NCBI GenBank assembly: GCA_029204225.1
Contig: CM055093.1
Coordinates: forward strand, 47,114,854 to 47,178,853
Origin: Diphasiastrum complanatum
Lineage: Eukaryota > Streptophyta > Lycopodiopsida > Lycopodiales > Lycopodiaceae
Reading direction: 5' to 3'
DNA: 64,000 bases
Positions within the stretch are counted from its first letter, which is position 1, and the number at the start of each line of letters is the position of its first letter. Positions 21,943 to 33,389 of this stretch are shown in pieces. Made by a program: the position numbers and the translations under genes. The notes beneath the pieces were generated by a model. The model searched no databases, was not told the origin of the DNA, and saw nothing but the letters and a program-made list of their open reading frames with translations.

Positions 21943-22110
21943 CATTATAGTTCTTCAGTGCAACTCACTCACCCATGTGTCTATTCTTTGTTGTGGCTCA
22001 TTATAGTTCTTCAGTGCAACTCACTCACCCATGTGTCTATTCTTTGTTGTGGCTCATTATAGCTCTTCAGTGCAACTCACTCACCCATGTGTCTATTCTT
22101 TGTTGTGGCT
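21943..22110 (+). repeat. Three tandem 56-bp units upstream of the RING-H2 gene
   Basis: CATTATAGTTCTTCAGTGCA... begins at 21943, 21999 and 22055 with exact 56-bp spacing and almost no differences (AGTTCTT against AGCTCTT in the third). Weaker relatives occur at about 21870-21920 and 22190-22240 (TTTCATTATAGTGCT...CTCACCCAAGTT), so the array has decayed flanks. It lies about 250 bp upstream of the pyrimidine-rich leader of the gene. Confidence 0.9.
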
Positions 22111-22363
22111 CCTTTACCCATGTTCTATTCTTTGTTATCTCATAGGTTATAGGATAAGTTGGTTGTACATTAGTTACTAGAAGCGTACTTTCATTATAGT
22201 GCTCTAGTTTGGCTAGCTCACCCAAGTTAGATTCTTTGTGTGATCCCACCCTGCCTTAGGCAGGTGATAGAAGCACATTGTGGGAATGTCCCTATTTAAT
22301 AGCCTCAAAAATGGAGGCCATGTGGTTGCCATAGGAGGCCCAAATTTGGCCGTTATATGACCG

Positions 22364-23199
22364 CTTCTCCTTCCTTTTACTTTTCCTTTCGCTTTGATCG
22401 AGAGAGATGGCGATGGCGTCGGAGAAGATCGAAGATATAGCGTAGGAGAATTGGCTTTCTCTTCTTGCCCTTTCTCAGGCTTGCTTTTGCGCCTCTTTCT
22501 TCTTGCCCTTGCTTTTTCGCCTTTTTGTTTGAGGTGACTGATTGACTGTTTTGCTTGATTGATTCTTGTGCACTTGTGTTTGTGCCTTGAAGCTGTGTAT
22601 GTATGTGGCAAAGCCGTGAATCTTGGTTTCGGTATCGTTTGCCCTCCTCAGCTTCCGTATGATGCCACCTTGACAGGTGGAGGTGGGCGCCCTTGACAGA
22701 TTGTTTAAGCGCATAATGCTTATTGCGGGATCTAACTTTGTGTTGGAAAAGTGCCTGAGGTTTGTGGATAATTTTGACTTTGTATCATCTATATCAAGAA
22801 TTCTGGATCTGCTGTCGGCTGATCTAGAAGCATCATGAAAAAGATAACGTTTCCAATTGATACGATTCTGCTAATCTGCCTTTTAACTTTCGCTCATATC
22901 AAACCTTTTCAGTACAGAACTGTGTTCCATCAAAGTCCCACCAAGTTTTCATTCTTTTCTCATAGATATGGACTTTTTGGCTGATTGTGCTGAATGATAT
23001 GAAGAATGTCTAGATCCTAGATGCTCGAGTTCTTCAAACTAGCATCGCCAGTGTTAGGGTTTCTCGATATCGGGATGCGATGGAATTGTCTAGAAAGCGA
23101 GGGAAGATGGTCCAAGAAAGATGTGTAGAATCAGAAACTGATGCGATCAGATAGATGCACCCTGGTGGATTAGGTTCTTGAATTCACGCTTTATTGGAA
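22364..23199 (+). promoter_or_regulatory. Probable 5' leader of the RING-H2 gene
   Basis: A pyrimidine-rich stretch (22364-22390) typical of plant 5' UTRs is followed by a 12-codon upstream ORF (ATG 22407 to TAG 22445). There are two good splice-acceptor-like sites (CCTTTTCAG near 22911 and TTCTTTTCTCATAG near 22971), so a 5'-UTR intron is plausible. No long frame is present. The start site and any intron are inference. Confidence 0.4.
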
Positions 23200-24480
23200 A
23201 TGAGTTTCCATCTCGCAAATGAGACACCGCCGTGGCCGCTGGACGGACCTGAACCCTACCCCCTGCGGCAACCACCTCCTGTTGCTCATCCTTCTTCAGG
23301 CAGTTCCAAAACGTCTGTTCTCACTCCATCTGTGGTTGCCGTGATAGCTCTACTCGGCGCCGCCTTTCTTCTGGTCAGCTATTATCGCATCCTGGCACGA
23401 TATTGCACTGCTTGGCAGTACTTTTGGGGGCTCCGCTGGCGACGCCAGTCAGTTAGTGCGGGGGATGATGAGAATGTGGATTTTGAGCAAGCTTGGGTTG
23501 TTCTGACTCACGGCCTTGACGAAGTTCTTATAAGGAAGATACCTGTATTCGTTTATAAGAAGGGGGAAGGTTTAACGGAAAGCACTGAATGCATTGTGTG
23601 TTTGGCTGAATTTCAAGAAGAGGAGAAGTTAAGGCTTTTGCCTAAGTGCAGCCATGCTTTTCATTTGCCTTGTGTGGATATGTGGTTGCAGACCCACTCT
23701 AACTGCCCTCTTTGCCGTGCTAACATATTTAGCGACATTGGAGTTCCGCAGCAGCAAGGACCGACATCTGATCCTGGACTTGATGAAAGCATTTTCATTG
23801 TAGAAACAGACTTAAGCATTCCCGAGGTAACTCTAGGTGATTCGGCTTGTCACAGTCCAGAGCATGCATCCGAAGCCACCCACACGGTATATGTTACTTC
23901 AAGTGCCAATGAAGACGTAGGCAGAGAACCAACAAGAAAAGACAATTCATATGCTAGTGGATCGACAGAGAAGAATGCTTTTGTCTTCTCTGTTGGAGAA
24001 ACTACTCCTCAAGAGCCTAGGCAAGACATGATCAGACGTACATTGACATATAAAAGGTTTTCTTTCTCGTTGCTTAGACGATCAAACTCAACTGGTTCTT
24101 ATGTCAGCGTCTTGCCAGAGACTGTGAATGGGGTGTCAGGAAACTTGACTTCTACTACGGCAAGAGGAAGTGCTATCTCAAGTTTTTCTCCCGAATTTAG
24201 AAACTGCCTCCCTTCTTTAGCACGACAGAGATCTCTATCTTTCTGTACCAGTTGTGACAGAGGATCATCAAGCAACACTGCAGCCCCATGGTTAACCCAG
24301 ATAAGTCCAAGCCGTGATGTGGAGCAGCAAAGTAGCAGCAGAGATCCCTACGATAATTTGTCACTGGGTAAGTCAAGGATGAAAACTCCATTCATGTCAA
24401 GCTCACTCTCTGGGAGAAGGGTTCACCCCTTTGAAAGCGACGATAAACACTTACTTGTTACTGAAATAGAGCCTTTGTGA
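23200..24480 (+). CDS. RING-H2 E3 ubiquitin ligase, ATL family (ATL51-54-like)
   Basis: The only intact-looking host gene. ATG at 23200 gives 426 residues; the frame stays open six bases further upstream but begins there with TTG. ATL hallmarks in order: an N-terminal proline-rich segment; one membrane span (about 44-62, VVAVIALLGAAFLLVS); a basic/aromatic stretch; the GLD motif (G105-L106-D107, followed by IRKIPVFVYKKG); and a RING-H2 finger C131-C134-C150-H152-H155-C158-C169-C172 with the conserved W162 and the proline before the third cysteine. The C-terminal 250 residues are Ser/Thr-rich and variable. Such proteins sit in plasma or endomembranes and pass ubiquitin from an E2 to substrates, often in defence or nutrient signalling; substrate unknown here. 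The gene is intronless, as is usual for ATLs. Repeats flank both sides. Confidence 0.93.
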   Translation: MSFHLANETPPWPLDGPEPYPLRQPPPVAHPSSGSSKTSVLTPSVVAVIALLGAAFLLVSYYRILARYCTAWQYFWGLRWRRQSVSAGDDENVDFEQAWVVLTHGLDEVLIRKIPVFVYKKGEGLTESTECIVCLAEFQEEEKLRLLPKCSHAFHLPCVDMWLQTHSNCPLCRANIFSDIGVPQQQGPTSDPGLDESIFIVETDLSIPEVTLGDSACHSPEHASEATHTVYVTSSANEDVGREPTRKDNSYASGSTEKNAFVFSVGETTPQEPRQDMIRRTLTYKRFSFSLLRRSNSTGSYVSVLPETVNGVSGNLTSTTARGSAISSFSPEFRNCLPSLARQRSLSFCTSCDRGSSSNTAAPWLTQISPSRDVEQQSSSRDPYDNLSLGKSRMKTPFMSSSLSGRRVHPFESDDKHLLVTEIEPL

Positions 24481-27400
24481 ATGTATTTTCCAGGGCTCTT
24501 AACTTCTTGTAAATATCTCTGTAACATAGTAGGCTATAAGCAGATTTTACTGCAATGGTTCACCCAGCATGCCTCGTGACAGTAGATTATAGTATCCCAC
24601 ACTCCAAACTCCAAGGACAAGGGTACTTAAAAGAAAATGAAGCAGCCCTTTCCTTTCAACACTTCTTATATGGGGCCTATTAGATATGAACTCTATTCTA
24701 CTATCCATTAATTTTGTTTTCTAAATTTTTGCTGCCTGCTAAGGCTAACCTTAGGACGATTTGCACATGTTATAGTTCTTGGCCCATCATCTTCCAAAAA
24801 ATCGTTGTAACTGTCTAAGCAATCCATATACTTGTACTTTGTTCTCTCGAATATCTTGAAGTGCATTTCACTTGGCAGTTATTTGTGTCGATTTTTTTGA
24901 AACTCCTAGGAAAAGATACATGGCTATGGAACGAACGCCCTTCCTTTTTATATATTTTGCGTTTATGGAAGTGTTTTGGTCTATCTTCTTCCTTCTTTTT
25001 CATGTTCTTATTCTTTCCCTCGTTTGCTTAATAAATTTCTTTGCATTGCTTTTCACGTGCAGTTTTCTTTCTTACATTGATCTTTTGTTACTTAATTTTG
25101 CTTTTATTTCAATCAGGTCTATGAATAGCAATCAAAATTTCCAACTTTGTTGACCTCTTCATTTTAGGCCCTTTGATCAGAAACCCTCCTTATCATGAGA
25201 ATCTTAGGTTCACTCTTCACCTCAATTTTTTCTCCACCAAATGCTGATGAAGGGCCTATTGGAATCCTTTGTTTTCTGTCCATGTTATCATTCCTTAGCA
25301 CATGTAAACAGCTTTTACCAATCAATGAACTTCTATTCTCTATAGGACAATCTCATAGTACATTTGTGGGCCTCCTTTTGCTTTTATTCCAGCTTTGATT
25401 TCATGGTTATACATAAGAGTCCTTAAAAAGTCATACATGTCTTTTTTTGCGCTTAGTTGCAATCAACGAGTATTTTTCTTGTACACAATCACTTTTGTAT
25501 GATTACAAGCGACCTTAAATGATGTTGTGATTGTGTTTAATATGATTATAGTAGAATCATGGCTGGGAAGAGAAACATCCTTTGAATTCCAAAAAGCAGA
25601 AAAGCTCAGCATTTCGAAAACGGCTTTTGTTGCTGTATCAGATATAGGTCTTTCCTGGATTTCTCATGGCTTTTCAGATTACAATATATGCTATTGTTTG
25701 GTTAGTACATGGCTTTATAGGTGTCATCTTTCAGGATAGTGCGATGTTGCAAAATGTGCTCTGTTTTACAGTTTCTATGTAGATTTTGTACCAAAACGCT
25801 AATTTTTATTGGGCTACTGAACTTCATCAAGTATGATCTTGAATGTTATGAAATCAAGAAATTCTTAGCTCCATTCTACATAAGGCGTCACCGTATGCAT
25901 GTTTTAGCACTTGCACATCCAGGAAGTACGCTACTTTTCGGATGTCCAAATTATGGGCCAGAAGTGGATGCGCAAAATTCTGGTTCCTGGATGTGAAAAC
26001 AATGAACAAGTAGATCAACCGGGGTTGAGGAGCTTGGGTTAAGTGTAAACTTTGGTTCAAGTACAACACGTGAGAGACTTGCTCACAGAACGATTGTATT
26101 GATAATTGTGAATTGATATGTTTCTTCAATATAAGAGATTACCTTGGCTGGTATGTAGCAAGATGAAGTGATGAGATGCTACGTATATGGTAATAGGGAC
26201 ATGAGCCTCAAAACTCGTATGGTTTAGAAACCTAATTGGCATTAGCTTGATGGTTGAGACCTTGAGACCTTTCTTCTTGTGGAGGTCATAAACAGTTTCT
26301 TGTACATACATTTTTGTGGACACAATGAAAGTCGTTGGTCAACTAAGTTGTGCTTTATGTTTTTATTCCTTCTCAAGGAGGTTTTTAGTTGACAATTGAG
26401 GTTCAAAAAAATTGAAATTGAAAGGATGGAATGCATGGTGAGAAGTAATGCAGTTTGGAGGAGGAAGAGAAGTGAGGAAGTAACGAGCATTTTATATTAG
26501 CAAGGAAGCTATTCTAGGTTTTAGGGATAAAATATCATTTGCTGTACACTAGTAATTATGGAAAATCAAATAGTTTTAATATCAGATCATCATCAGAAAT
26601 TGTAGGGAAGGCCTGCCACTTGTAGAAACCTCTTCAACCTTTCATTCAACGTTTTGAGCATCGTTCAAAAAACCTTGTTTTTTCCTATATCCTATAGATT
26701 TCAAGGCTTGTCGGTTTTTCACAAATGTTGCTTTCTTCCAATTTAAAAAACTCTTGCCAGATAGTCTGTTGCTATTACATTCTATCAATAATTATAAATA
26801 GATAGCATGTTAAAAAAATTACTAAATAAATCCACCTTTTATTAGCTCTTTTGAATCCTTTCACATGATACCCATATTGGCAACTTTTCAAAAAAAAAAA
26901 TTAAAAAAAAAATTGCGATCCGGGAAGCCCTAATGGGATTTCTCGAATCGTGTTCCAAATCACGTTCCGGATCGTCCGTAATGGGATTTTTCGATCATGT
27001 TTCGGAACGTGTTCCGGATTGCGATCTGGAACGGAACGTGCAACATAGAAGTGTTATAAGTTTATGAAAGAGTTTTTGGACTGGTTAAACATAACTTTCA
27101 ACAAGTATCATAATGATGCTCTCATGAGATATGACGTCACGACATCAGAAATTTCCACATTTACTACAATCATCATATTGATATTGATACTATGTGCTGT
27201 CAATTTGGGGCTTTATAATCATGTAAATGTTTTGCTATCCTACAAAGGAGATTGGTTATCAGTTTTCTGAAAGTTAGCATCCTTCAAAACTTTAATGAAA
27301 CTTATTGTGTAGAAACCTTTTCTAGAACGTATGACTTTTCCTTCTCTCAAACTTTGTCAACTTTCTCAAAACCCCTTTTAAGGTTCACGATAACAAGATA

Positions 27401-28572
27401 ACAACTTTGTAGCGCATAGGAAAACCTCGTCTCCTCAAAACTCCAAGTGTGCTCTATAATGAGCACGCATAGCCCTTAGCCTCGTCTTAGGTTCGCTCGC
27501 CTAATGCTTTCCTTTGCAAGAAGTAAACTTTTTTGCATATCGGCCAAGCATACTTTTGCACTCTCCACCTTGCTTTTTGTACTTTCTTGCATATCAGCCT
27601 ATATTTTTTTGCACTCTTCCACATGGACAAAAGCTCTTGGATCATAGATATAGGCAGCATGAATGGACTCATACCAACGGTTGAATGTATTTTTTATATA
27701 AGCAAACTCAAGTATCTAGAGGTATTTTTTCTACCTTTATTCTTGTCAGTAGTAATCATGTCAAGCATATTCTCAACAACTTGGTTCAGCCGTTTCATCT
27801 AACTTCGCGCAGTCCCCACTACTCATTGCCTTCCTTGTTTCCAACAATGAAGAGTTCACTTTAAAATCTACTGGTAAATTGGGCATATTGATTGGTCACA
27901 ATTACGTGACACAATCCATACAAATAAAATATACTCACAAAACTATTTGCTAATTCAGCTACCTTAACCTAAGTCTTTGTGAGAGTAATGTGTGTCACAT
28001 ATTTGAGCTAAGGACTATTCACAACACAGTCTTTAGGAGAGTAATGTGTGTCAACTTTTTGAGCTAAATAAGGACTATCCGCAAGACAACATGTCTCTTT
28101 TTAATCCTTGGGAGATGAATGATATAACTCAATTCTTATAATACTCACTCACTTTTGAGCTGGTGTCTCTATTGGATACAACAACCAAGTAAACCTGCCT
28201 TTATCAGCTTTTATATCTTGACAACAATAAATGATGACAGTGTGCTGCACATTTATGCATCTACTCATTTTCAGCCAAGTTCAAATTCCATTTAGATGAT
28301 GTAGATATATAGGAGATTAACATTTCTACATCCTCAACAAGAGCTCTACATAAACATCCAACTAGCCTTGCAAGTACTAGAAGGGAGTACTAAGCAATCT
28401 TCCTAGAGCTAGACAATGCATGTATTATATATAGCATGGGTGAATCGTTTGACTCGAGAAGGCTAGATGAAATTTGAACTATTGTAGATAGTATGTTTTT
28501 TAGAACATAATGATTACCCTTCTCTTTTGTGTCTTGTTGTGTCTATGTGATGCAAAGTTTGTCATATATAAA
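24481..28572. other. Spacer downstream of the RING-H2 gene
   Basis: Contains the 3' UTR of the gene at its start but no further convincing ORF. Noted inside: a CpG-rich patch at 26925-27050 with repeated CGTTCCGGATCG / CGGAACGTG sequences, a run of A at 26888-26912, and an imperfect duplication at 27971-28090. About 25200-27000 may include old LTR sequence, but I could not define ends. Confidence 0.5.
27971..28090 (+). repeat. Imperfect tandem duplication, ~57-60 bp
   Basis: AGTCTTTGTGAGAGTAATGT... TTTGAGCTAAGGACTATTC at 27971 repeats at 28028 as AGTCTTTAGGAGAGTAATGT... TTTGAGCTAAATAAGGACTATCC, with small indels. Confidence 0.85.
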
Positions 28573-28935
28573 ATGTTAGTTGTTAGAATTATGTCTATAT
28601 AATGTACTTTTCAATTATGGAAATCATGAAATAATATGGGTCCACATGTGACTAAGGTTTTAGTTTGAATATTGACGAGCTAGATAGGCTAGCATGGTTA
28701 CTAGTATTTAGGTGGATATTATACCATAAGCATATGCTCTAGCCCAACTTATGAAGGTATAAATAGCCTGCATAAATTGTGGCTATTAAGTTTGCGTAAG
28801 TGGAAAAACCAAAGGTATTTACTACCTCATGTACTTTCTTTGTTGTAGTATCCAATAAAGTTGTTTCTTATGAGTGGTCGTTTTTCATGCATTGTTATGT
28901 AAATGAAATTTTCCTAATCTATTCCTCAATTACAA
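28573..28935 (+). mobile_element. Putative solo LTR
   Basis: TGTTAGTTGTTAGAATTATG at the left, TATAAATAG at 28758-28766, AATAAAG at 28854 in a CCAATAAAGTTG context, and a possible ...CAATTACA end near 28935. The TATA-to-AATAAA spacing and the TGTTAG start suit a plant LTR. No convincing target duplication (both flanks are A-rich) and no second copy, so uncertain. Confidence 0.35.
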
Positions 28936-30619
28936 AAAAAGTGTATCAATGTCTATGGTATTCTAGAACATTCTAGTGCAAATCTTGAGATATTATCAAA
29001 TTAGCTTCTATGTGATTTTTAATTGTTTGGTCTCAAAACATGTTTATATGCAAGGGTGTCCCTCAAAAATGTGTAAAAGTTCGTCATTTATGGTAAGGTG
29101 GATTATTGCCTCTTATGTGAGAATAGCTAAAACATGGTTGTCTAGTTGATAATTGTTAGTGACACTTAGTTATATTAATAGTGGTAGGATAGGTTAAAGA
29201 AGATTACAAGACAAGTTGTGAAGAAGATTCAATATGAATAAGAAATAAGAATGTATCCAAAGAATAGATGTGAGAAAGAAATGGATGAAGATTAAAACAA
29301 TAGATTCAATAGAAAGTGTGATGAAACATACTCAAGCAGTACATGCCATCATAGTAGCTACCTTTGAAGCATGTGATTTAGATGAGGATCTAGAATAAAT
29401 AAATGTTGCTTAACAACATTGTGAACTTGTAGGGGTGTTATGACATTTATAATTGTTGCTACACCGCTAGAGTTGTAGGTTTATAATGTCAATAAGTAAT
29501 GTGTAGAGATGTAGCCATTATTTGTTGCCTAAGTGTTACTAGACGACATGTTATTAGGATTTTCAAAAGTGTTAATATACTTGGGCCCACTTAGTGTCAA
29601 CCAACAATGTGTAGTTAGCCTTAAATGTTTTTGACCCCTAACCTATTCATTTGTAGCGTGGGCCTTTTTTATTTACTTCTAGGGTTGTGTGTGTGTGATA
29701 CTATACTATACAAAAAGGAAACATACTTTTATTAGGCTTTATAGAATTGCAAATAATAATCACAATCACAAAATGGAATTATAACTTTTACTTACAAAAT
29801 TCATAATAATATTGTTTCCTCATGGATTGTATATATTTGAATGTATTCAACCCTGGCTTCAATTAGCTTAGATAAAATGAACTACTAAGAATCGATCATT
29901 CAAATTTTTTCTATGGATTGGTTATCATTAGAATATCAATAGAATGAGAGAACTTCAGAATACTTATTATTGTTGGTTCTCAAAAAAAATTGAAAAATAA
30001 ATACTCGTAAGCAACACGATTAAAAAAATTTGAAGTACTCACACAACATTGGTTTGGAGTACTAGGAGTCCCAAAGTTGAAAGGCTCGAATAGAGTCGAT
30101 CTGTGATTTAAGTTTATGAACAATAGATAATGTTTAATAATAGCAAAAGTATATCTATTATAAGCAAGCATAAAAAATCATTCACAGATTACACACCATA
30201 GGCAGAATGTCACAACTCTATTTTTCAGAAATAAGTTTACAACAACTGTTTCCCAAATCAGCACGTCAGTGCAAGAGAGGTATTCTCTCTTATGAGGAAC
30301 TAGCTACTTCTAATTCTATATCTGTTTGTGTAAAAATATGTGTGTGCTATTGCATGACTAACACTCATCAACCCCTTCATCACTCTCGTTGATCCTATAT
30401 ATAGAGGAACATGAGAAATGATTAGTTTAAGTTTCAAGATTAAAAGAACAACTTTAGACTTAGTCCTAACAACTTATGGGTGCCCCCGTCGTAGTAGTCC
30501 ATACAATCTGTCGTTGTCCATCCATGTGCTGGGATCGTGAAGGTGCTTCACCTCTACAGCCACCTATTAATCACAATCATTTTCTTGCAGTGTCTCTGCG
30601 ATCGTGAATAGATGATACA
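28936..30619. other. AT-rich spacer, nothing recognised
   Basis: No coding or repeat structure that I can support. A short (GT)n tract lies near 29689. The right end passes into repeat R2. Confidence 0.5.
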
Positions 30620-30793
30620 TGGTACATGATTCTAATGGAGCTATCCTACCTGATATGCTACAGGTCGTGGGTGAGTTTCTCATCATGATGGTGGATCTCA
30701 TTTTCTTTGGTTTGGATGACATGATGGATGTGATGGTGAGATAGATTTCCTATTGATAAGCCTATGTATTGGTCAAATCAGAGTTGGCAATGT
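30620..30793 (+). repeat. Repeat R2, left part (target of gypsy copy B)
   Basis: Matches R1 at 16590-16755 (GGAGCTATCCTACCTGATAT, GTCAAATCAGAGTTG). The last five bases, AATGT, are the left target duplication of copy B; the right one is TATGT at 40153-40157. R1 reads AAAGT at the same place, once. Confidence 0.85.
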
Positions 30794-31540
30794 TGTTGGG
30801 GGGTTTGCGAACTCCAAGGCAACCGTAACCCTAGTTAATAAGTGAGAGGGATTCGGCACCCTGCGTGTGTAAGTCCATCCCGATGATCACATAGTGATTT
30901 GATTAAGTAGAAAGTCAATAAAAGGACTTTAGGCCTTTTTGCGGGCCTTTTAATGTCGCAGGGCCTAAATGTCAAGTTAGTGAATAAAGCTGGGTTTCCC
31001 TCCAATTTGGATGGTTCCCACTCTTTTTTATATTTGAATAATTAGGGAGGCAGAAATGGACCAATAGGATTCAGAGGCCAGGGTCCTTCTCTCTACTATA
31101 AAAAGGGGCCAACTCTAGTTCCTACACATGTTTCATTTCTTCATTTCAATAAAGCAAATTGGTTCTCTTGTGAAATGGATTGATGACTGTCCTTGCTCTC
31201 TATCACTTTTCCTCCATCTCTCATGCTTTATTTGTGTTTTGCTAATTGTTGGATTTGATTGTTATTGGGATTGCATGTTACTATACTTCCTATGAGGGAG
31301 AAAGAGAGAGAGAGAAAGATTAAGCTATCTTGTTGTGGATCTAGTGTTAGTGGATGTAGTGTTGATGCTTAGGATTAATGGATGTTAGAGTTAGATGTGA
31401 ATCTTCCATTCATGCTAAAATTTGAACTATACTATCGCTCTCATGGGAATGAATCTATGCGTGACAACTAACTTCATCTCTTTGATACTAGATTGATTAG
31501 ATCTTGGGTTGAAGTTAGGCAAGGAAAGAAACCCACTATA
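30794..31540 (+). mobile_element. 5' LTR of gypsy copy B
   Basis: Starts TGTTGGGGGG and ends ...CCCACTATA (the other copies end CTACA). TATAAAAAGG at 31097-31106 and AATAAA at 31148-31153 mark the promoter and polyadenylation regions. Confidence 0.9.
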
Positions 31541-31544
31541 ATTT

Positions 31545-31562
31545 TGGCACTGTTGCCGGGGA
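31545..31562 (+). other. Primer binding site, tRNA-Asp type
   Basis: TGGCACTGTTGCCGGGGA lies four bases after the LTR. It matches the complement of the 3' end of plant tRNA-Asp except for two neighbouring bases (AC-T where GC-C is usual). tRNA-Asp priming is typical of Athila/Tat-type gypsy elements. The two changes probably reflect decay. Confidence 0.75.
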
Positions 31563-31689
31563 GCTACACCAATTTTTCAGTTTGCAGCATGTTTGTTGGA
31601 TGGTTAGCTTGCATTAGGCATCTTGTCATTGCATGAATAGTCTTATATATGCATTTAGAGCTAGTTTGGGAGTGATTTTGCTTGATTTG

Positions 31690-33140
31690 AGTCTATAAAG
31701 ACTGTCCAGCAAGACCGAAGCCACCACCAGCTACAACTCCTATAAATTTGATAACAATCAAGCGAAGGCCAGTAGCTCAGAATAAACCAAGTGTACCCTT
31801 GATGGTGGTCACCGGAGCACAGAAGCAAAAAGAACTGGTATACCATTAACTGATATACCAACAACATCTGGAGTCTATCCAAATCTTCATGTAGAAAAAA
31901 GAAGATATCAGGATATGAGGCAGTGGATTAAACATCTGCAAGAAGAAGAGGAGCTTGAAGCTGCTAAAGCATCAACCGAAATTCGTTCTTCACCATTGCA
32001 GCCACCAAAAAATTCACGTATAGATATGAGTGATCAGTTGCATGATTATAAAAAACCCTTCAAGATGACTGAACTGGAAGCATTGCAAACCGAACTGCTC
32101 ATGAATATTTTGTCTAGTAAGATCAATAATTCATTGGGAGTTTTCTTGAAGTTGGTGCCAAAAGCAAAAGAAGTCTTAGCGCAAAAGTAAGCCCAAGCAG
32201 AACCAGAAGTCCATCAGGAGCCACTTTTTTGTTCAGGGTTTGAAGAATCTAATGAAGTACTCCATGTCGGAGCAGCTTGGGAAAGTGATCAAAAGAATAT
32301 CGCCCTACCGATACAGCATAGACAATTTTTAATGAAGCAACTATGATAGATGGCGGTTCGAGAGTTAACCTGATTTCTACAAAGCTAGCAAAATGGGGCC
32401 TTACAAAGATCAAGCCTGCGACTTTTGCCATTAAGCTAGCTGATCAAACTATAGTTCGTCTACGAGGAATGGTTGAAGATATACCTGTCAGGATTGCGGG
32501 AGTACAGTTCGTCTTTACTTTAATAGTAATGGACTTACCAGAAGCACCAAATGTCTACCGAGTCCTATTGGGACATCATGGTTACGAGTTGTGCAAGTGA
32601 TTCATAACTAGGGTACTGTGAAAATCACTTTTGAAAATCGTGAACATGCAGTCAAGGTTGATCTTACAACTTGGACTATCAAACTAGTGGTTCAAAAAGA
32701 GGATGATGATTAATCAACAACGGATCATACTTGTGACTGATCAGAAAAAAATTTGGGAGTTCATTACGATCTCAAACAGATACTGTCAACTGCAATGAAG
32801 CTCTTGCAACGATTGATTGTATAGCAAGATATATGTGTCAACAAGATAATCAGTCAGATTTGAGCGAGATTTCATTATTGGATCAAACCTTGGATACACC
32901 GATCACTTTTCCATTGAATGTGCTAAATGTAGCTTGGATATCAACGGAACCTATACCAGATCCGATTGATTCATGTCTTGACTTATGATGACAATGCAGA
33001 ACTTACTAATGAGCAGATACTAAATCATATGAATCCAACCAAATTTGGAGTGCGTAATGTTCCTGATGAACCAACAATAAAACTGCCCAAAGTAGTTATA
33101 TTGAAAGAAGACAGGATCACAGGGTCAATGACGAAGAAAT
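31690..33140 (+). pseudogene. Residual gag end, protease and linker, gypsy copy B
   Basis: Starts abruptly inside the last gag zinc knuckle (KDCPARPKPPPAT, matching copy A at 5350), so about 1.3 kb of gag and leader is missing. The linker (31915-32190) keeps LMNILSSKINNSLGVFLKLV, a stretch partly deleted in copy A. The protease core is open at 32343-32600 with MIDGGSRVNLIS and VMDLPEAPNVYRVLLG. Several stops follow (for example near 32611, 32712 and 33140). Broken, and useful mainly for comparison with copy A. Confidence 0.85.
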
Positions 33141-33389
33141 AAGCCAAGCAACATTATAATACGGTCCTGAAATAGAAAAATCCTCCTCAAAAGATTGATT
33201 CAAAGAATGTTCCACCTTACTGAATAAAGGCAAAGGAAAGTTAAGGATGATTCTACAAGTCAAAGTTCTAGCAAGATGTCATCGTCTCAGAAATCATCAC
33301 CTCCACGATCAATTCCTACTAAGAAGGCTAAGTGAAGATCCAAGACAAGTCCTTTCGACAAAGAACAAGCAGATGTAGTCCAGCATGAT

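Noticed and set aside
21943-22110. CRISPR-like array
   Set aside because: Units are contiguous without unique spacers and the host is a plant.
22213-22611. 132-codon minus-strand frame opposite the RING gene leader
   Set aside because: Basic, low-complexity translation of the pyrimidine-rich leader; an antisense shadow.
23194-23199. Start of the RING-H2 protein two codons earlier
   Set aside because: The codon at 23194 is TTG; the first ATG in frame is at 23200.
27064-27270. Small ORF with a hydrophobic segment (possible membrane protein)
   Set aside because: No homology that I recognise, random-looking codon use, AT-rich context; hydrophobic runs are common in T-rich random frames.
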